The translations under genes were made by a program, and so were the position numbers. Below the pieces are notes generated by a model. That model had not been told where the DNA came from. It made no database searches and was given only the letters and a program-made list of their open reading frames with translations. Below, one piece after another: positions 19,499-27,821 of a stretch of DNA of 64,000 nucleotides. The first letter of the stretch is position 1. Every line of letters starts with the position of its first letter. The stretch spans positions 1,065,501 to 1,129,500 of the forward strand of contig NZ_CP029639.1 in the NCBI RefSeq assembly GCF_003268635.1, in the 5' to 3' direction. This stretch comes from Paenibacillus sp. DCT19 (GTDB lineage: Bacteria > Bacillota > Bacilli > Paenibacillales > Paenibacillaceae).

Positions 19499-20488
19499 TC
19501 AATCCACAAGGATGGCGAGATTGCCGAACTGCTCTCCATTAGCCATACGTTCAAACGCCTCAGCGGTGTCCTGTAACGAATAGATCCGATCGATCACCGG
19601 ATGAATGTCATGTTTCTCCAGCCATTGCAGCATCTGCGCAAATTCTTCACGGCTACCCATAGAGGTTCCGATCAGGCTCACTTGTGGGAAAAAGATCGAA
19701 CGGATTGGCACCGTCAGATCATCTCCTGAGCTTGCTCCGTACATGACGATGCGTCCACCTGGTCTAATTATATCAAAATATTTTGGGAACAACGTTTGTC
19801 CGATACTATCCAAAATCATGTCAACCGGTTCAAGATCGCTATAGAGATGCCAATCGTCATGACTATCGAGTGCTTGGGAAGCACCCAAGTGAAGAGCCTG
19901 TTTTCTCTTAGCCTCGCTTCTTGAAGTAACCGTTACTTTGGCACCTGCGGCAATAGCCATGAGCAGGGCATAGGTTGCTACACCTCCGCCGATCCCCGGA
20001 ATAAGAATATGTTCGCCTGGCTGAAGCGCACCACGAGTAAATAAGGCGCGGTACGCGGTCAAGGCTGAAAGGGATAACACACCTGCTTCCTCCCATGATA
20101 GATGAGAAGGTTTGGGCAAGGCATTTCTAGCAGGTAGCGTAATATATTGTGCGAGAGTTCCATGGGTAGGGCCACCTACAATATCCGGGACAGTGGGCAC
20201 ATCAACAGCGTGCTCCCAATGAAGGGTTGGATGGATTACAACTTCGTCGCCTACAGATATATCGTGCACACCTGTTCCGATCTCGACAATGATTCCTGCC
20301 CCATCTGATCCAAGAATGAGCGGCTCATCCTGACCGGTACGTGCTGCCATAATAAACAGATCACGGTGGTTAATTCCAGCGGATCTCAATTGGATCTGTA
20401 CCTCGCCATCCCCTGGTGCTCGTGCTGTTGTTGATGTGAATTGAAGACCTTGACGTCCGGTATGCTCAGCATGCATCATAGCTTTCAT
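19499..20488 (-). CDS. Zinc-type/quinone-like MDR alcohol dehydrogenase
   Basis: 329 aa from the ATG at 20488 (aaggagg 8 bases upstream); the longer frame from 20560 has no support. GroES-like domain first (RSAGINHRDLFIMAARTGQD), then an NAD(P)-binding Rossmann fold (ILIPGIGGGVATYALLMA; VTSRSEAKRKQALHLGA). The catalytic zinc site typical of alcohol dehydrogenases is incomplete: the first ligand position is HRDL without the usual Cys, though GSDGAG and HPTLHW are present. Similar to B. subtilis YogA. The substrate is unknown. It is divergent from the LysR gene at 20627 and is a likely target of it. Confidence 0.83.
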   Translation of the reverse strand: MKAMMHAEHTGRQGLQFTSTTARAPGDGEVQIQLRSAGINHRDLFIMAARTGQDEPLILGSDGAGIIVEIGTGVHDISVGDEVVIHPTLHWEHAVDVPTVPDIVGGPTHGTLAQYITLPARNALPKPSHLSWEEAGVLSLSALTAYRALFTRGALQPGEHILIPGIGGGVATYALLMAIAAGAKVTVTSRSEAKRKQALHLGASQALDSHDDWHLYSDLEPVDMILDSIGQTLFPKYFDIIRPGGRIVMYGASSGDDLTVPIRSIFFPQVSLIGTSMGSREEFAQMLQWLEKHDIHPVIDRIYSLQDTAEAFERMANGEQFGNLAILVD

Positions 20489-20626
20489 CTCTCTTTTTCC
20501 TCCTTGTGTGTGGTATAACGTTGCGTATTGAGCCTCATTGTACAGATGGGAGAGATTCACGTAAAATGAACAAAAATGAAGGTGAATATCAAAAACGATG
20601 ATAGATAATAAGCAGGTGATTAGGGC

Positions 20627-21540
20627 ATGGATGCAGGAGATTTGAAAATATTTCAGGCGGTTGCCCGCGAAGGCAGTATCAGCAAAGCTGCAATAGCACT
20701 GAATTATGTGCAGTCCAATGTGACAACACGGATCAGACAGCTCGAAGAACAGCTGCAGGCCCCTCTATTTCGACGGTCTAATCGGGGATGTCGCTCACAC
20801 CTGCGGGTGAGAATCTGCTTTTGTACGCAGACAAAATTGTCAGTCTGATCTATGAAGCGGAGCAATCGGTGTTAATAGGGGATAAACCTGTAGGTTCACT
20901 TCGTCTGGGATCGATTGAGACGGCAGCATCGAAGTTGTTAACTCCGCTATTGGCAGCGTATCGTTCACGCTATCCGGATGTGCAACTCGCACTGGCGACG
21001 GGTGGAACCCATGAATTGATGCAAAAGGTCATTCGGCATGAGGTGCACGGCGCATTCATCTATGGTCCACAGAATATTCCCGATCTGAACTATATGAAGG
21101 TGCTTGAAGAAGAATTGGTACTGATCGCAGAGCCTAGAGCACAGGAATCATATGGACTCCAAGAATGGTTGAGCCAACCGATGCTGTTCTTCGAAGTAGG
21201 CTGTACACATCGAGAGCAGGCAGAGGCATTACTCAGGGATCAAGGTGTGCAAACCATACAAGTTACCGAGTATGGGACGTTAGACAATATCATACATGGC
21301 GTCTCTGCTGGGCTAGGTGTATCGCTTCTGCCACGCTCCACTGTGGTTCAAGCGCAATCCAGAGGCGAAGTGCATATCTACTCATTGCCTGAGCCTTACT
21401 GCAGACTGGAAGTGGGGTTTGTCTATTCCCATAGTGAGCATTTGTCGGGAGCTATGCGTGCGTGGTTATCATTGTTGAAGACAGACGAGAAGGACACCTA
21501 TTCAATAGAAGGAGTGAATAATGGATGGAATCATCCCTAA
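20627..21540 (+). pseudogene. LysR-family regulator with one frame break
   Basis: The N-terminal winged helix-turn-helix ([31 protein letters not shown], in pieces) is read from 20627; the effector domain ([19 protein letters not shown] onward; GSLRLGSIETAAS) runs in the next frame to 21540. Adding one G to the G4 run at 20784-20787 joins them exactly as [17 protein letters not shown], the normal LysR wording. About 304 aa after repair. Probably intact in the cell and broken by a sequencing deletion. It lies between a divergent MDR dehydrogenase and a co-directional PLP aldolase whose start overlaps its end by 16 bp; either may be its target. Confidence 0.85.
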
Positions 21541-22622
21541 CGTTAGCTGATGCATTTCAGAATGCGAAGTATATTATTGGCGGTCACGGAAGCCGGAAGA
21601 TTAGAGTTCTTCAAGAAGCGTTCATGCATGTGGATGGAGAGCTGACGAGTGACCACTATGGCAACGGTGCCGTCATCGATAATTTTCAACAGCAGATGGC
21701 TGATGTGCTAGGTAAGGAAGCGGCTGTATTTTTCCCAAGTGGAACGATGGCACAGCAGATTGCATTGCGGATCTGGTGTGATCGCCAAGGGCTGAAACGA
21801 GTTGCTTATCACCCGCTGGCTCATCTGGAGATTCATGAGGAAGATGGGCTGAAGGAGCTGCATCAGATTGAAACTATTTTACTGGCAGATCAGGATCGGC
21901 TCATTCGATTAGAAGATGTACAAGGATTGGAGCAGGAGATTGCTTGTCTCTTACTTGAGCTGCCGCAGCGGGAGATTGGTGGGCAATTGCCAAGTTACGA
22001 AGAACTGGAGTCCATCTCAGCGTATTGTCGTGAACGTGGAATCAAGCTGCATCTGGATGGCGCGCGCCTGTTCGAGATTACACCTTATTATCAGAAGACA
22101 CCTGCTGAGATATGCAGTCTATTTGATAGTGTATACGTATCCTTTTATAAAGGCATTGGTGGGATTGCAGGGGCAATCCTTGCTGGAGACGCGGATGTGA
22201 TGGAGGAGTCTAAGGTATGGAAACGGCGTCACGGTGGCGATCTAATTGGCCTATATCCATATATTCTAAGTTCGCAATACTACTACAATGAACGAATTGG
22301 CAAAATGCAGCTATATTACGAGCAGGCTAAAGAACTGGCTGCCTTATTGAACGCATGTCATGGCATACGTACTTTACCTGAAGTTCCGGTATCGAATATG
22401 TTCCATGTTCACATTGCACTTGCAGCTTCGGAGGTAGAACCTCTGCTTGTGCAGATGACGCAGCATTACGGGATAGGCATTACGTCATATTTGAACAAAA
22501 CAAGCGGGAACAGTTGTGCCTTCGAACTCTCTATGGGTGATCGTTATGAGCACATACCACAGGATAAGCTGCGAGCAGCGCTGACATGGTTGGATATAGA
22601 GCTGAGCAAACAGACCAGATAA
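21525..22622 (+). CDS. PLP-dependent threonine aldolase-type lyase
   Basis: 365 aa, fold type I PLP enzyme of the low-specificity L-threonine aldolase/beta-eliminating lyase group. Marks: HGSRKIRVLQEAF at the start, DHYGNGAVIDNFQQQMADVLG, FFPSGTMAQQIALRIWC (phosphate binding), LHLDGARLFE (cofactor Asp-Gly-Ala-Arg), and the Schiff-base lysine in VSFYKGIGGIAGA. The last is less canonical than the S-K-G-L-G-A of LtaE, so its amino-acid substrate is uncertain. gaaggag precedes ATG 21525, and the start overlaps the LysR end, suggesting co-expression. A weak terminator follows at 22690. Confidence 0.85.
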   Translation: MESSLTLADAFQNAKYIIGGHGSRKIRVLQEAFMHVDGELTSDHYGNGAVIDNFQQQMADVLGKEAAVFFPSGTMAQQIALRIWCDRQGLKRVAYHPLAHLEIHEEDGLKELHQIETILLADQDRLIRLEDVQGLEQEIACLLLELPQREIGGQLPSYEELESISAYCRERGIKLHLDGARLFEITPYYQKTPAEICSLFDSVYVSFYKGIGGIAGAILAGDADVMEESKVWKRRHGGDLIGLYPYILSSQYYYNERIGKMQLYYEQAKELAALLNACHGIRTLPEVPVSNMFHVHIALAASEVEPLLVQMTQHYGIGITSYLNKTSGNSCAFELSMGDRYEHIPQDKLRAALTWLDIELSKQTR

Positions 22623-22689
22623 AAAGTGTGAGAGAAAATTGAAAGAACGAAACGATATAGTATGAAATCAATAAAATGATGTTGAGCCG

Positions 22690-22718
22690 CCTTGTCCACA
22701 TGCTGGACAGGGTGTTTT
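22690..22718 (+). terminator. Terminator-like hairpin
   Basis: CCTTGTCCA pairs with TGGACAGGG (one wobble) around catgc, then tgttttgtg. Weak T tract. The remaining 22719-22960 is AT-rich and shows nothing else besides the promoter region expected for the next gene. Confidence 0.55.
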
Positions 22719-22960
22719 GTGTGCTTATACACATCTTCCGACTGTCTATGAAAACTACTTTCATAAACGAGCATCTGCAATTAGTCCAAAGACCGATCTG
22801 ATCACAGGATTAATTTAAACGAATGCATGAATCAGTAACAAAAACAGGTATACAGATGTATTCCAATATTTTCTTTATAATGTAAAATATTAAAGACAAT
22901 ATATTCCATAAGGAAGCTGGAGTGAAGCGAAAGTAGAACACAAAAATGAAGGGAGAAAGG

Positions 22961-24345
22961 ATGAAGATGATGTTTTCACGCCAAAAATGCACGTTAGCGG
23001 TAATGTCGTTTGCCTTAACTGCAACACTGCTGGGAGGAAGCACGGCATGGTCTGGAGAGGTGTCTGCTGCTGGAGCTAATTCTGATGTATCCATCAGTGC
23101 TGTACTATCAGATATGCCTTCCGAATTAAGATCGTCCATTGAGTGGGTGTACACCAATCGTATGATTAAGGAGGGTTCGTTGAATCGGAGGAATCTAATC
23201 TATGATCAGATTTTTGCAGGTCAAGGAACGATTAACTATGTGGTGCGCTGGCAGTCTACCAAGAATGTGACGCTGCAGCAGCGTAAGGATATCGAGAAGA
23301 TGCTGGGACGGCAAATGAACAACTGGACGAGGCATCTGAAGGGTTATGATGGTTGGCCCTATGGGGATATCGAGGTAAAAGTCGTCGGTTGGGCCGTAGT
23401 GAATCCTGCACAGGTTCTGGACAAGCAATCGAATGAAAATGTGTACACCACCACAACTGTGGATGAACTAAGTAAGTCTGATCCTAGGATCCCAGCAGCT
23501 CTGCCATATGCGCCAGATGCATTGTCACGATTTGAACATTTTATGAATCCGAACTATGTATATCCGGGTGGCTTGGACAAACGCTTTGACATGTACTTGT
23601 GGGGAACGTCCAATTTTGGCGGTGGCGCCGGGGAGACTGGGGGCAGCGGGTTTCCGATGATTACATACTAAGAACCGTAAATGATACTGAAATCCAAATT
23701 ACAGAGCATGAGATTGGACATGGCTTCGGCATGCCAGATTTCTATGAAGTACCGGATCGTCCGCCGGGTGGGTTTCCGATGCCAACCATTATGTGGGCAG
23801 GGAATTCGTCTACGATAACGAATTGGGATGCCTGGTTATTGCGATATACGTGGAGCCAGTTGAAAAAGGACACGGCACGTTTCCCGCTTGTGCCGTCAAC
23901 TAATCAGCCTATGAATGTAGCCCCTCGCGCCAAAGTAACCACGTCCTATGTTTCTCCATGGGAAACGGTTGTTGCCCTAAATGACGGGCTAGATCCGGCA
24001 CATTCCAATGATCGCACGCAAAAAGTATATGGGAACTGGCCAGAGATGGGTACACATTGGGTGCAGTATGACTTTGATCTCGCCTATACTTTGTCACAGA
24101 CAGATGTGTACTGGTTCAAAGATGGCGGTGGCATTGATGTACCTCGTTCATATAAAATTGAGTATTGGGATGGCAATGCATGGCGTGAGGTGAAGAATGC
24201 CAACGGTCGGGGAACTCGAGCGGATATGTATAATACAACCACCTTTGATCCAGTGAGCACGACCAAAATCCGTCTGCAAATCTTGTCCAGCAGCACAGCT
24301 TCTACAGGCATTCTAGAATGGAAGGTAACTGGTATTGCGTTATAA
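22961..24345 (+). pseudogene. Secreted zinc metallopeptidase with C-terminal discoidin-like domain, one frame break
   Basis: ATG 22961 follows gggagaaagg. A signal peptide (SFALTATLLGGSTAWSGEVSA) is followed by a long catalytic region that contains HEIGHGFGMPDFYE (HExxH plus a downstream Gly-x-Asp, metzincin-like), then a F5/8-type-C-like beta-sandwich (NVAPRAKVTTSYVSPWETV to ILEWKVTGIAL). The frame changes near 23648-23653; adding one T to TTT (or G to GGG) joins GGSGF to SDDYILRTVND with no lost residues. About 461 aa after repair. Probably extracellular protein or glycoprotein processing. The family cannot be named with certainty. Terminated at 24382. Confidence 0.75.
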
Positions 24346-24381
24346 ACGATACGTAAGCAGTACGCGTTGATCTAAACACAT

Positions 24382-24424
24382 AGCGGCTAATCAGTGGCGA
24401 AAGTTCTGATTTAGCCGCTTTTTG
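24382..24424 (+). terminator. Intrinsic terminator of the metallopeptidase gene
   Basis: AGCGGCTAATCAG pairs with CTGATTTAGCCGCT (one bulged T), followed by a T5 run. Confidence 0.85.
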
Positions 24425-24493
24425 CAGGAAAAGATGGACAAATAACGAAAGTTAGACGAATGTGCCTCATCAATTATTAAAAGGGGAGTTCAT

Positions 24494-24967
24494 GTGACGT
24501 TGATAGAATGGGAACCGATTCGTAATCTTTTAAAGAAGGCTTATCAGACCACCATGGGTAAGGAATGCAAGCCTAACACAGAGCAGGATGTAGAGGCTTT
24601 TGAGCAAAAGTATAACGTGCATATTCCCGCAGCTTATCGCGCGCTTTTACTCGAATTCGGTGCATGCAACTTCGGTGATCCTGCCTTGTATTCGGTAAAA
24701 GAGTTAGACTGGGCGTATCCCGAGTTCTTGGATGTGTACCGCGAGTACAAGCTTGAATACGATCTTCCAGCTGAACTTGAGCCGTTTCCAATTGGCGGGT
24801 TTGGTGAGGGGAGTATCGCTATACTGGATCGGACCTCTGGCAAAGTGTTGATGCTGGTTCATGATGCGTACGAGCTTCCCCTTGAGAACATTGCTGTTGA
24901 TTTTAATGAATTAATGACGATGCTGGCGGAATCAGCAATATGGGTTGAGGAACAGATGAAATCATAG
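24494..24967 (+). CDS. SMI1/KNR4 (SUKH) family protein
   Basis: 157 aa from GTG 24494 (aggggag 5-6 bases upstream). The SUKH signature is clear: EQDVEAFEQKYNVHIPAAYR, ALLLEFGACNFGDP, then FPIGGFGEGSIAILDRTSG and VDFNELMTML at the end. SUKH proteins frequently act as immunity proteins to polymorphic or contact-dependent nuclease toxins, but some have other roles. No toxin gene is adjacent. Monocistronic. Confidence 0.82.
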   Translation: MTLIEWEPIRNLLKKAYQTTMGKECKPNTEQDVEAFEQKYNVHIPAAYRALLLEFGACNFGDPALYSVKELDWAYPEFLDVYREYKLEYDLPAELEPFPIGGFGEGSIAILDRTSGKVLMLVHDAYELPLENIAVDFNELMTMLAESAIWVEEQMKS

Positions 24968-25068
24968 ATGAGCGGGAGAGAAGTGATGGATTCCGGCGAA
25001 GTGCGGACTAATGTAGAGGTGATGGAGCATCACCTCTTTCCTGTTTGGAATTCATTCGGATCTGGGGC

Positions 25069-26100
25069 TTATTGCTTCTGAATGTATTTACGATAAAGGG
25101 CAGGGGTAATTTCCTCGAACTTCTTGAAGATTTTGATAAAATAACCTGATTCGTTGAAACCCAGTTCGTCACTAATCTGAGAGACAGGCATGTCGGTCAC
25201 CTCAAGTAATTGCTTGGCCCATTTAATCTTGAGTTTAGCCAGATAAGTTGTGAAGTTTTCACCCGTTTCCTTGGCGAATAAGCGACTGAAATAACTTGGG
25301 CTCAGGTGACAGAGATCAGCCATATGTTTTAACGAGACCTGCTCGCTTTTGTGACTATGAATGTATTCAAAGGCAGGCTGTAGCACTGGATTGGCAGATT
25401 CGGCTTCATTAGGACTCGTTTTCAGATAAGCATCCGCAATTGCATTGGTCATTTCTTTTTTGATGGATTCGATATTACGGATGGAATACCCTGGCAGGAT
25501 GGTCGCGAGGTTCAGTGATTGCTGATTGCCAGAAGCCTTCTCGAACATTTCCACGAGCAGATTTTTGTTCAACGCTTCCTCTACAATATAGTTGCAGAGC
25601 AGAGACAGCATATTTGAAATTTTTACAACCTCTTCATACGTCATGACCGGCAACTGGTCGTACTCTTCCTGTAACTCATTCAGCTTCTCGGCGTGCAACG
25701 GTACATTCTTGGAGGTCACGATCTGTTCCAGATCGGTGCCTTTCTCCGGGTCAGCCAGCTTAACTTGTCCAGCCATGACAGCCCCAATATATTTTCCGTC
25801 TATCGTGATGGGAATCGCAATATCTACAATGTTGAAATGACATAGATACACATAGGGTTCATTCAGTCGAACAGCTTCCAGACCGCCGCGCGAGTCACAT
25901 TTTTGGCAATAGGGAAGAAGCTCGGGATCTTTGCGTACACTCTGGCAGAACGCCTGACAACTACTGTGACTGGTTACAGGAATCCCTTTATAATCCACGG
26001 TTAAGATGGCTAGTTTCGTCACGGTGGCAAGTGAGTCCTGTAGCCGCTTCCATTTGGTGAGGTCAAGGATTTTATTAATATGCAAGTATTCCTTAATCAT
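25069..26100 (-). CDS. PocR-type sensor / AraC-family regulator of glycerol metabolism
   Basis: 343 aa. An N-terminal PocR ligand-binding domain (about 10-170) carries its Cys-rich motif (SSCQAFCQSVRKDPELLPYC, then QKCD) and DIAIPITIDGKYIGAVMAGQ. A C-terminal AraC double helix-turn-helix (about 245-340; VSLKHMADLCHLSPSYFSRL, ISDELGFNESGYFIKIFKKF) binds DNA. PocR domains sense small diols or triols. Divergent from gldA-dhaKL, which it very likely activates in response to glycerol or dihydroxyacetone. Ggaggt precedes the ATG. The gene is intact. Confidence 0.87.
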   Translation of the reverse strand: MIKEYLHINKILDLTKWKRLQDSLATVTKLAILTVDYKGIPVTSHSSCQAFCQSVRKDPELLPYCQKCDSRGGLEAVRLNEPYVYLCHFNIVDIAIPITIDGKYIGAVMAGQVKLADPEKGTDLEQIVTSKNVPLHAEKLNELQEEYDQLPVMTYEEVVKISNMLSLLCNYIVEEALNKNLLVEMFEKASGNQQSLNLATILPGYSIRNIESIKKEMTNAIADAYLKTSPNEAESANPVLQPAFEYIHSHKSEQVSLKHMADLCHLSPSYFSRLFAKETGENFTTYLAKLKIKWAKQLLEVTDMPVSQISDELGFNESGYFIKIFKKFEEITPALYRKYIQKQ

Positions 26101-26180
26101 GGTGAAACCTCCATAGCAGGCTGGATCAAGACGGTATGTCGTCCTACGTTATGTTCTTGTTTGAATTGGTTATATAAGTT

Positions 26181-26380
26181 AACTAAACTTTTTACACGAG
26201 AACGGAGAGGACAGAAATAACGTGAAGAAGCGAAGCGTTCGCCTAAAAGCTTTCTGAAAGAAAGCTACCTCGAAAGCATAGACTATCACCGGATTTTTCC
26301 TTTGAAGAAGGGAATGCAAAAAAATCTGGGGATAACAGCGATCGGAAGGTTATTCTGTCATCGGAGTGGTAGGTGTAAAC
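26181..26380 (+). repeat. Dispersed structured repeat R1, copy A (upstream of gldA)
   Basis: About 200 bp, matching 49756-49951 at roughly 85 percent by eye with a few short gaps. Shared parts in order: TACACGAGAACGGAGAGGAC; GACAGAAATAAC, which pairs with GTTATTCTGTC near the other end (one bulged base); a GCGAA-gcg-TTCGC hairpin; an AGCTTTCT/AGAAAGCT hairpin with a variable loop; a long CC(GG)ATTTTT...AAAAATCTGG stem; and GTGTAA matching the opening TTACAC. In this copy a tiny frame starts GTG at 26222 after GGAGAGG and stops at codon 12. Lies between the PocR regulator and gldA. Confidence 0.8.
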
Positions 26381-26401
26381 ATTGAACTTATATTCATGCT
26401 G

Positions 26402-26433
26402 TGAATCAAAAACGGACTTATTGAACAACCTCT
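26402..26433 (+). repeat. Fragment of dispersed repeat R2
   Basis: AATCAAAAACGGACTTATTG followed by AACAACCTCT matches the right-hand end of the R2 element at 57507-57535 (two or three differences). Only this end is present, immediately after R1 copy A, so the two repeats were joined or nested here. Confidence 0.65.
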
Positions 26434-26542
26434 AAAAGTTAGGAATTTGTACATATTAAAATGTAATGCCTATGGGTAATGTATAAAAAGCCCATGACAA
26501 TAAGATACCATGATTGTAGTAAAAAGCAAAAAATTACGATTG

Positions 26543-26559
26543 CAAATTATAATAATTTG
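26543..26559. promoter_or_regulatory. Perfect palindrome upstream of gldA
   Basis: CAAATTAT-a-ATAATTTG is a 17-bp perfect dyad about 120 bp upstream of the gldA start, in an AT-rich stretch (26434-26681) that holds no gene. It could be an operator for the gld/dha operon or its divergent regulator. AraC proteins usually prefer direct repeats, so the binder is uncertain. Confidence 0.4.
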
Positions 26560-26681
26560 TTATCAAAATCCACTGTAAACCTCACATTACTGATATATAT
26601 TTATATTAATTGTGAGTCATTTAAAATTTAATATGTTGAATGGATTTATTCATTAACTATTCTATAGGAGGTTTTTTAGAT

Positions 26682-27821
26682 ATGAGAAAAGCATTTATTA
26701 GCCCAACGAAATATGTACAAGGTGAAGATGAACTGCTCAACCTAGGGTATTTTGTAAAATCGTTCGGAGACTCCGCGCTCTTGATCGCTCACCCAGATGA
26801 TGTACAACGTGTAAAAGCAAAGCTGGATGCAACAGCAGAAAAATTCAATATTACCTTTGTTGAAAGCGGTTTTAAAGGCGAATGTTCCCGTGAGGAAGTT
26901 GCTCGTCTGCAAGAGATCGCAAAGGAAAAAGGATGCGACTCTACGATCGGTCTTGGTGGTGGTAAAGCGATCGATGCGGCCAAATGTGTAGCAGAAGGCG
27001 AAGCCTTGATCATCTGCCCAACGATTGCGGCGACGGACGCGCCAACAAGTCACTCTGCTGTATTGTACACACCAGAGGGCGCATTCGATGATTATGCATA
27101 CTTCAAACAAAGCCCAAGTGTTGTGCTTGTAGATACAACGGTTATTGCCAATGCACCAACCCGTTTCCTCGTATCCGGTATGGGAGATGCACTTTCGACG
27201 TATTTTGAAGCAAGAGCAACAGCTAAATCCTACTCCCGTGTGAACGCAAGTCTGCCAATGGGATCACGTGAAGGATATACACCTTCTGCTGTAGGTACCA
27301 ATGCAGCACTTGCTCTAGCGAGGCTATGTTATGAGATGCTTCTTACGGACGGTGCAAAAGCTAAAGTAGCTAGTGACAGCAATGTGGTAACTCAAGCGCT
27401 AGAGAACATCGTAGAGACGAACATTCTGTTGTCTGGTCTTGGATTCGAGAGCGGTGGTCTGGCTGCAGCACATGCGATCCACAACGGTCTGACTGTGCTT
27501 GAAGGTACGCACCACTACTTCCATGGGGAAAAAGTATCCTTCGGTACAATTGCTCAGCTCGTGCTTGAGAATGCACCAACCGAAGAGCTGCATGAAGTGA
27601 TGGACTTCTGCCTTGCCGTTGGACTGCCTGTAAGCCTGGCGGACATCGGTGTAGAAACGATTACGCAAGAAGAACTGATCCAAGTAGCAGAGATTGCTTG
27701 TATTCCGGAAGAATCCATTCATGCAATGCCATTCCCAATCACAGTTCCTGAAGTGGCAGCTGCCATCGCAGCAGCTGACCGAATCGGACGGGAGTACAAA
27801 GCTCGCCAGGAGGCAAAATAA
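26682..27821 (+). CDS. gldA: Glycerol dehydrogenase
   Basis: Oxidises glycerol to dihydroxyacetone with NAD+. 379 aa from ATG 26682 (taggagg 10 bases before); an open frame back to 26640 has no site. Group III iron/zinc alcohol dehydrogenase family: NAD-binding IGLGGGKAIDAAKC; Asp of the metal site in FLVSGMGDALSTYFEARA; His ligands in AHAIHNGL and HHYFHGEKVSFGT. Full length, normal for GldA. The stop codon overlaps the start of dhaKL (taATG), so the two are translationally coupled. Probably induced through the divergent PocR-AraC protein. Confidence 0.93.
   Translation: MRKAFISPTKYVQGEDELLNLGYFVKSFGDSALLIAHPDDVQRVKAKLDATAEKFNITFVESGFKGECSREEVARLQEIAKEKGCDSTIGLGGGKAIDAAKCVAEGEALIICPTIAATDAPTSHSAVLYTPEGAFDDYAYFKQSPSVVLVDTTVIANAPTRFLVSGMGDALSTYFEARATAKSYSRVNASLPMGSREGYTPSAVGTNAALALARLCYEMLLTDGAKAKVASDSNVVTQALENIVETNILLSGLGFESGGLAAAHAIHNGLTVLEGTHHYFHGEKVSFGTIAQLVLENAPTEELHEVMDFCLAVGLPVSLADIGVETITQEELIQVAEIACIPEESIHAMPFPITVPEVAAAIAAADRIGREYKARQEAK

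Noticed and set aside
26243..26428. Minus-strand 61-codon frame across R1 copy A
   Set aside because: Runs through the repeat hairpins and is not kept in copy B.
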